This document shows, one piece after another, positions 37,184-38,266 of a stretch of 38,266 nt of DNA; position 1 is the first letter of the stretch; every line of letters starts with the position of its first letter. The notes under the pieces are model-generated. The model saw nothing but the letters and a program-made list of their open reading frames with translations. It was not told where the DNA came from and made no database searches. A program made the translations under genes and the position numbers. The stretch comes from an uncultured Lachnospiraceae bacterium (lineage in GTDB: Bacteria; Bacillota; Clostridia; Lachnospirales; Lachnospiraceae): positions 1-38,266 of the forward strand of contig CANPZL010000021.1 in NCBI GenBank assembly GCA_947589055.1, written 5' to 3'.

Positions 37184-37300
37184 ATAGCAATCAGTTATAA
37201 CGGTCTCTGGAAAATACTTATTGACAAGAATATGAAAAAAGGCGACTTGTGCCGAAGGACAGGATTAAGTTCTAACACTATGGCAAAAATTATCGAGTAA
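37184..37300 (+). pseudogene. Fragment of an XRE-type HTH regulator
   Basis: The frame reads IAISYNGLWKILIDKNMKK and continues to GLSSNTMAKIIE before a stop, 38 codons in all. It matches the first half of small Cro/CI-type regulators that normally start MAISYN. The expected start ATG is ATA here, and the second half of the domain is missing. The surrounding gene-free stretch 37036-37582 is AT-rich; apart from this fragment I see no intact gene or clear terminator in it. Confidence 0.7.
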
Positions 37301-37582
37301 GCGGTAAAAAGCTGGATTTTATGGAGCTTTCCGAGAAATCGGGAGGCCCTTTTTAAAATTTTGAAACACTGAAAAAGTGGTAAACGGTGCCAAAACAGTG
37401 ACGTACATTCTTTGTTATATAGATAGCCATAATTTCGGTGCAATGGAAAAGAAATTATAGGTTATTGATGTTCTAAGCAAAATCACTTATAATTTGAAAC
37501 AGAATATATATTACCATTAGCTGCATGAACAGGGCGTACATTATCGCACCTTATAACAATTACTATTAGAGATGGAATTGAG

Positions 37583-38176
37583 ATGGAGCACAACAATACT
37601 CTTGCCTATTATAATAACTACGCTGACGAATTTTACCGCAGCACAGTATCTGTTGAATTTACTACAGTGCAGGATCATTTTTTGGCAAAGCTGGAAAAAG
37701 ATTCCTATATCCTTGATTTTGGCTGTGGTTCAGGGCGTGATACCAAGTATTTTCTGGAACAAGGATACCATGTGGAGGCTGTAGATGGATCGGCTGAATT
37801 ATGCAAGCGGGCCAGTCAATATACAGGAATCCAGGTAAAACAAATGCTTTTCGAGGAATTAGCAGTGGCGGACAAGTATGACGGCATTTGGGCATGTTCT
37901 TCTATACTACATTTACCAATTGATAAACTGGAGAAAGTGATGCAAAAGATGGTGACTGCACTAAAGAAAAACGGCATCATCTATACATCTTTTAAATATG
38001 GAAATTTTTCCGGTGAAAGAAACGGGAGATTTTTTACCGATATGACAGAAACAACCTTTGCGGATTTACTACAGAGAGTGGTCGGCTTAGAAGTAGAAGA
38101 ACAGTGGGTTGCTTCCGATGTGCGTCCAGGGAGAAGTGAAGAAAAATGGCTCAATCTGATTTTGCGGAAAAGATAG
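37583..38176 (+). CDS. Class I SAM-dependent methyltransferase
   Basis: A 197-residue Rossmann-fold methyltransferase. Motif I ILDFGCGSGRD is at about 43-53, the acidic loop EAVDGSAELC at about 65-74, and FKYGNFSGERNGR lies toward the C-terminus; it is nearest in style to TehB/UbiE-like small-molecule methyltransferases. The substrate is unknown. The coding frame overlaps the next one by 31 bases, and methyltransferases of this type sit beside helicases in some accessory loci. Confidence 0.88.
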   Translation: MEHNNTLAYYNNYADEFYRSTVSVEFTTVQDHFLAKLEKDSYILDFGCGSGRDTKYFLEQGYHVEAVDGSAELCKRASQYTGIQVKQMLFEELAVADKYDGIWACSSILHLPIDKLEKVMQKMVTALKKNGIIYTSFKYGNFSGERNGRFFTDMTETTFADLLQRVVGLEVEEQWVASDVRPGRSEEKWLNLILRKR

Positions 38177-38266
38177 ATTCGGATGGATTAGAAATAGAAT
38201 ATACAGATGTTATGACTGGTGATAAAAATAAAAACCGCTTTTTGTATTACCAGTTAAAAATGAGGA
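38146..38266 (+). CDS. Start of a probable PLD-type helicase, cut by window edge
   Basis: A new frame opens at 38146 inside the end of the methyltransferase gene, with a ggagaag site upstream, and stays open to the last base (40 codons). It reads MAQSDFAEKIDSDGLEIEYT, then continues through NRFLYYQLKMR. From memory this resembles the N-terminus of DEAD/DEAH helicases with a phospholipase-D-like domain. Too little is visible to be sure; 3' end missing. Confidence 0.5.
   Translation, partial: MAQSDFAEKIDSDGLEIEYTDVMTGDKNKNRFLYYQLKMR

Noticed and set aside
37301..37582. Remnant of a recombinase or second regulator
   Set aside because: Short readable peptides appear in several frames, but none is long or similar enough to name.

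Overview
The window looks like a chromosomal segment of a Gram-positive, spore-lineage Clostridia, most likely family Lachnospiraceae. The evidence is the mix of genes: spoVG, a GlgC/GlgD pair, a zinc-type L33, PrsA-type lipoproteins, a DUF348 lipoprotein, aggaggt-type ribosome binding sites, and consensus sigma-A promoters. No rRNA, tRNA or CRISPR array was found. The family assignment is inferred from gene content and protein style, not from a database search.

Layout. (1) 1-3445, minus strand: a truncated 125-bp tandem repeat, a cluster of DnaA-box-like 9-mers, murC, and a DUF389 membrane protein gene. The DUF389 promoter is a recognisable duplicate of the murC promoter plus a scrap of murC coding sequence. 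(2) 3517-8829, plus strand: a tight four-gene surface operon behind one strong promoter: DUF348 lipoprotein, repeat-bearing secreted transglutaminase-like protein, MBOAT O-acyltransferase and DHHW/SGNH protein. This is the best candidate for an undescribed system. (3) 8857-11234: rpmG-secE-nusG-rplK-rplA, with two copies of a mimic of the 23S rRNA L1-binding site, one before rplK and one before rplA. It ends at a strong terminator rather than running into rplJL-rpoBC. (4) 11269-15800: a chemoreceptor without an obvious sensor domain, glgC-glgD (glycogen synthesis), and spoVG. (5) 15841-26672: an altered version of the ancestral spoVG-glmU-prs-pth-mfd neighbourhood. An RND transporter with a large coiled-coil insertion and a hexapeptide acetyltransferase sit before a glmU that has only its uridylyltransferase half. 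A broken surface-protein gene sits between glmU and pth, where prs is found in Bacillus.

(6) 26658-29376: two adjacent PrsA-like foldase lipoproteins and an HD-domain protein. (7) 29386-31108: a BlaI/BlaR1-type regulator pair behind a 35-bp concentric dyad containing two ACA-N2-TGT operators; the BlaR1-like protein has no penicillin-binding sensor. A small DUF6033-like gene follows. (8) 31773-36618: the str operon rpsL-rpsG-fusA, then tuf from its own promoter. (9) 36637-38266: an accessory edge with an unknown small protein, a dead HTH-regulator fragment, a SAM methyltransferase, and the first codons of what looks like a PLD-type helicase running off the window.

How the parts relate: most of the window is translation, envelope and repair housekeeping (L33, SecE, NusG, L11, L1, S12, S7, EF-G, EF-Tu, Pth, Mfd, MurC, GlmU). 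Envelope functions recur between these blocks: cell-surface O-acylation, extracytoplasmic folding, RND export, and a membrane metalloprotease sensor. Start codons were chosen by ribosome binding site where the longest open frame was implausible.
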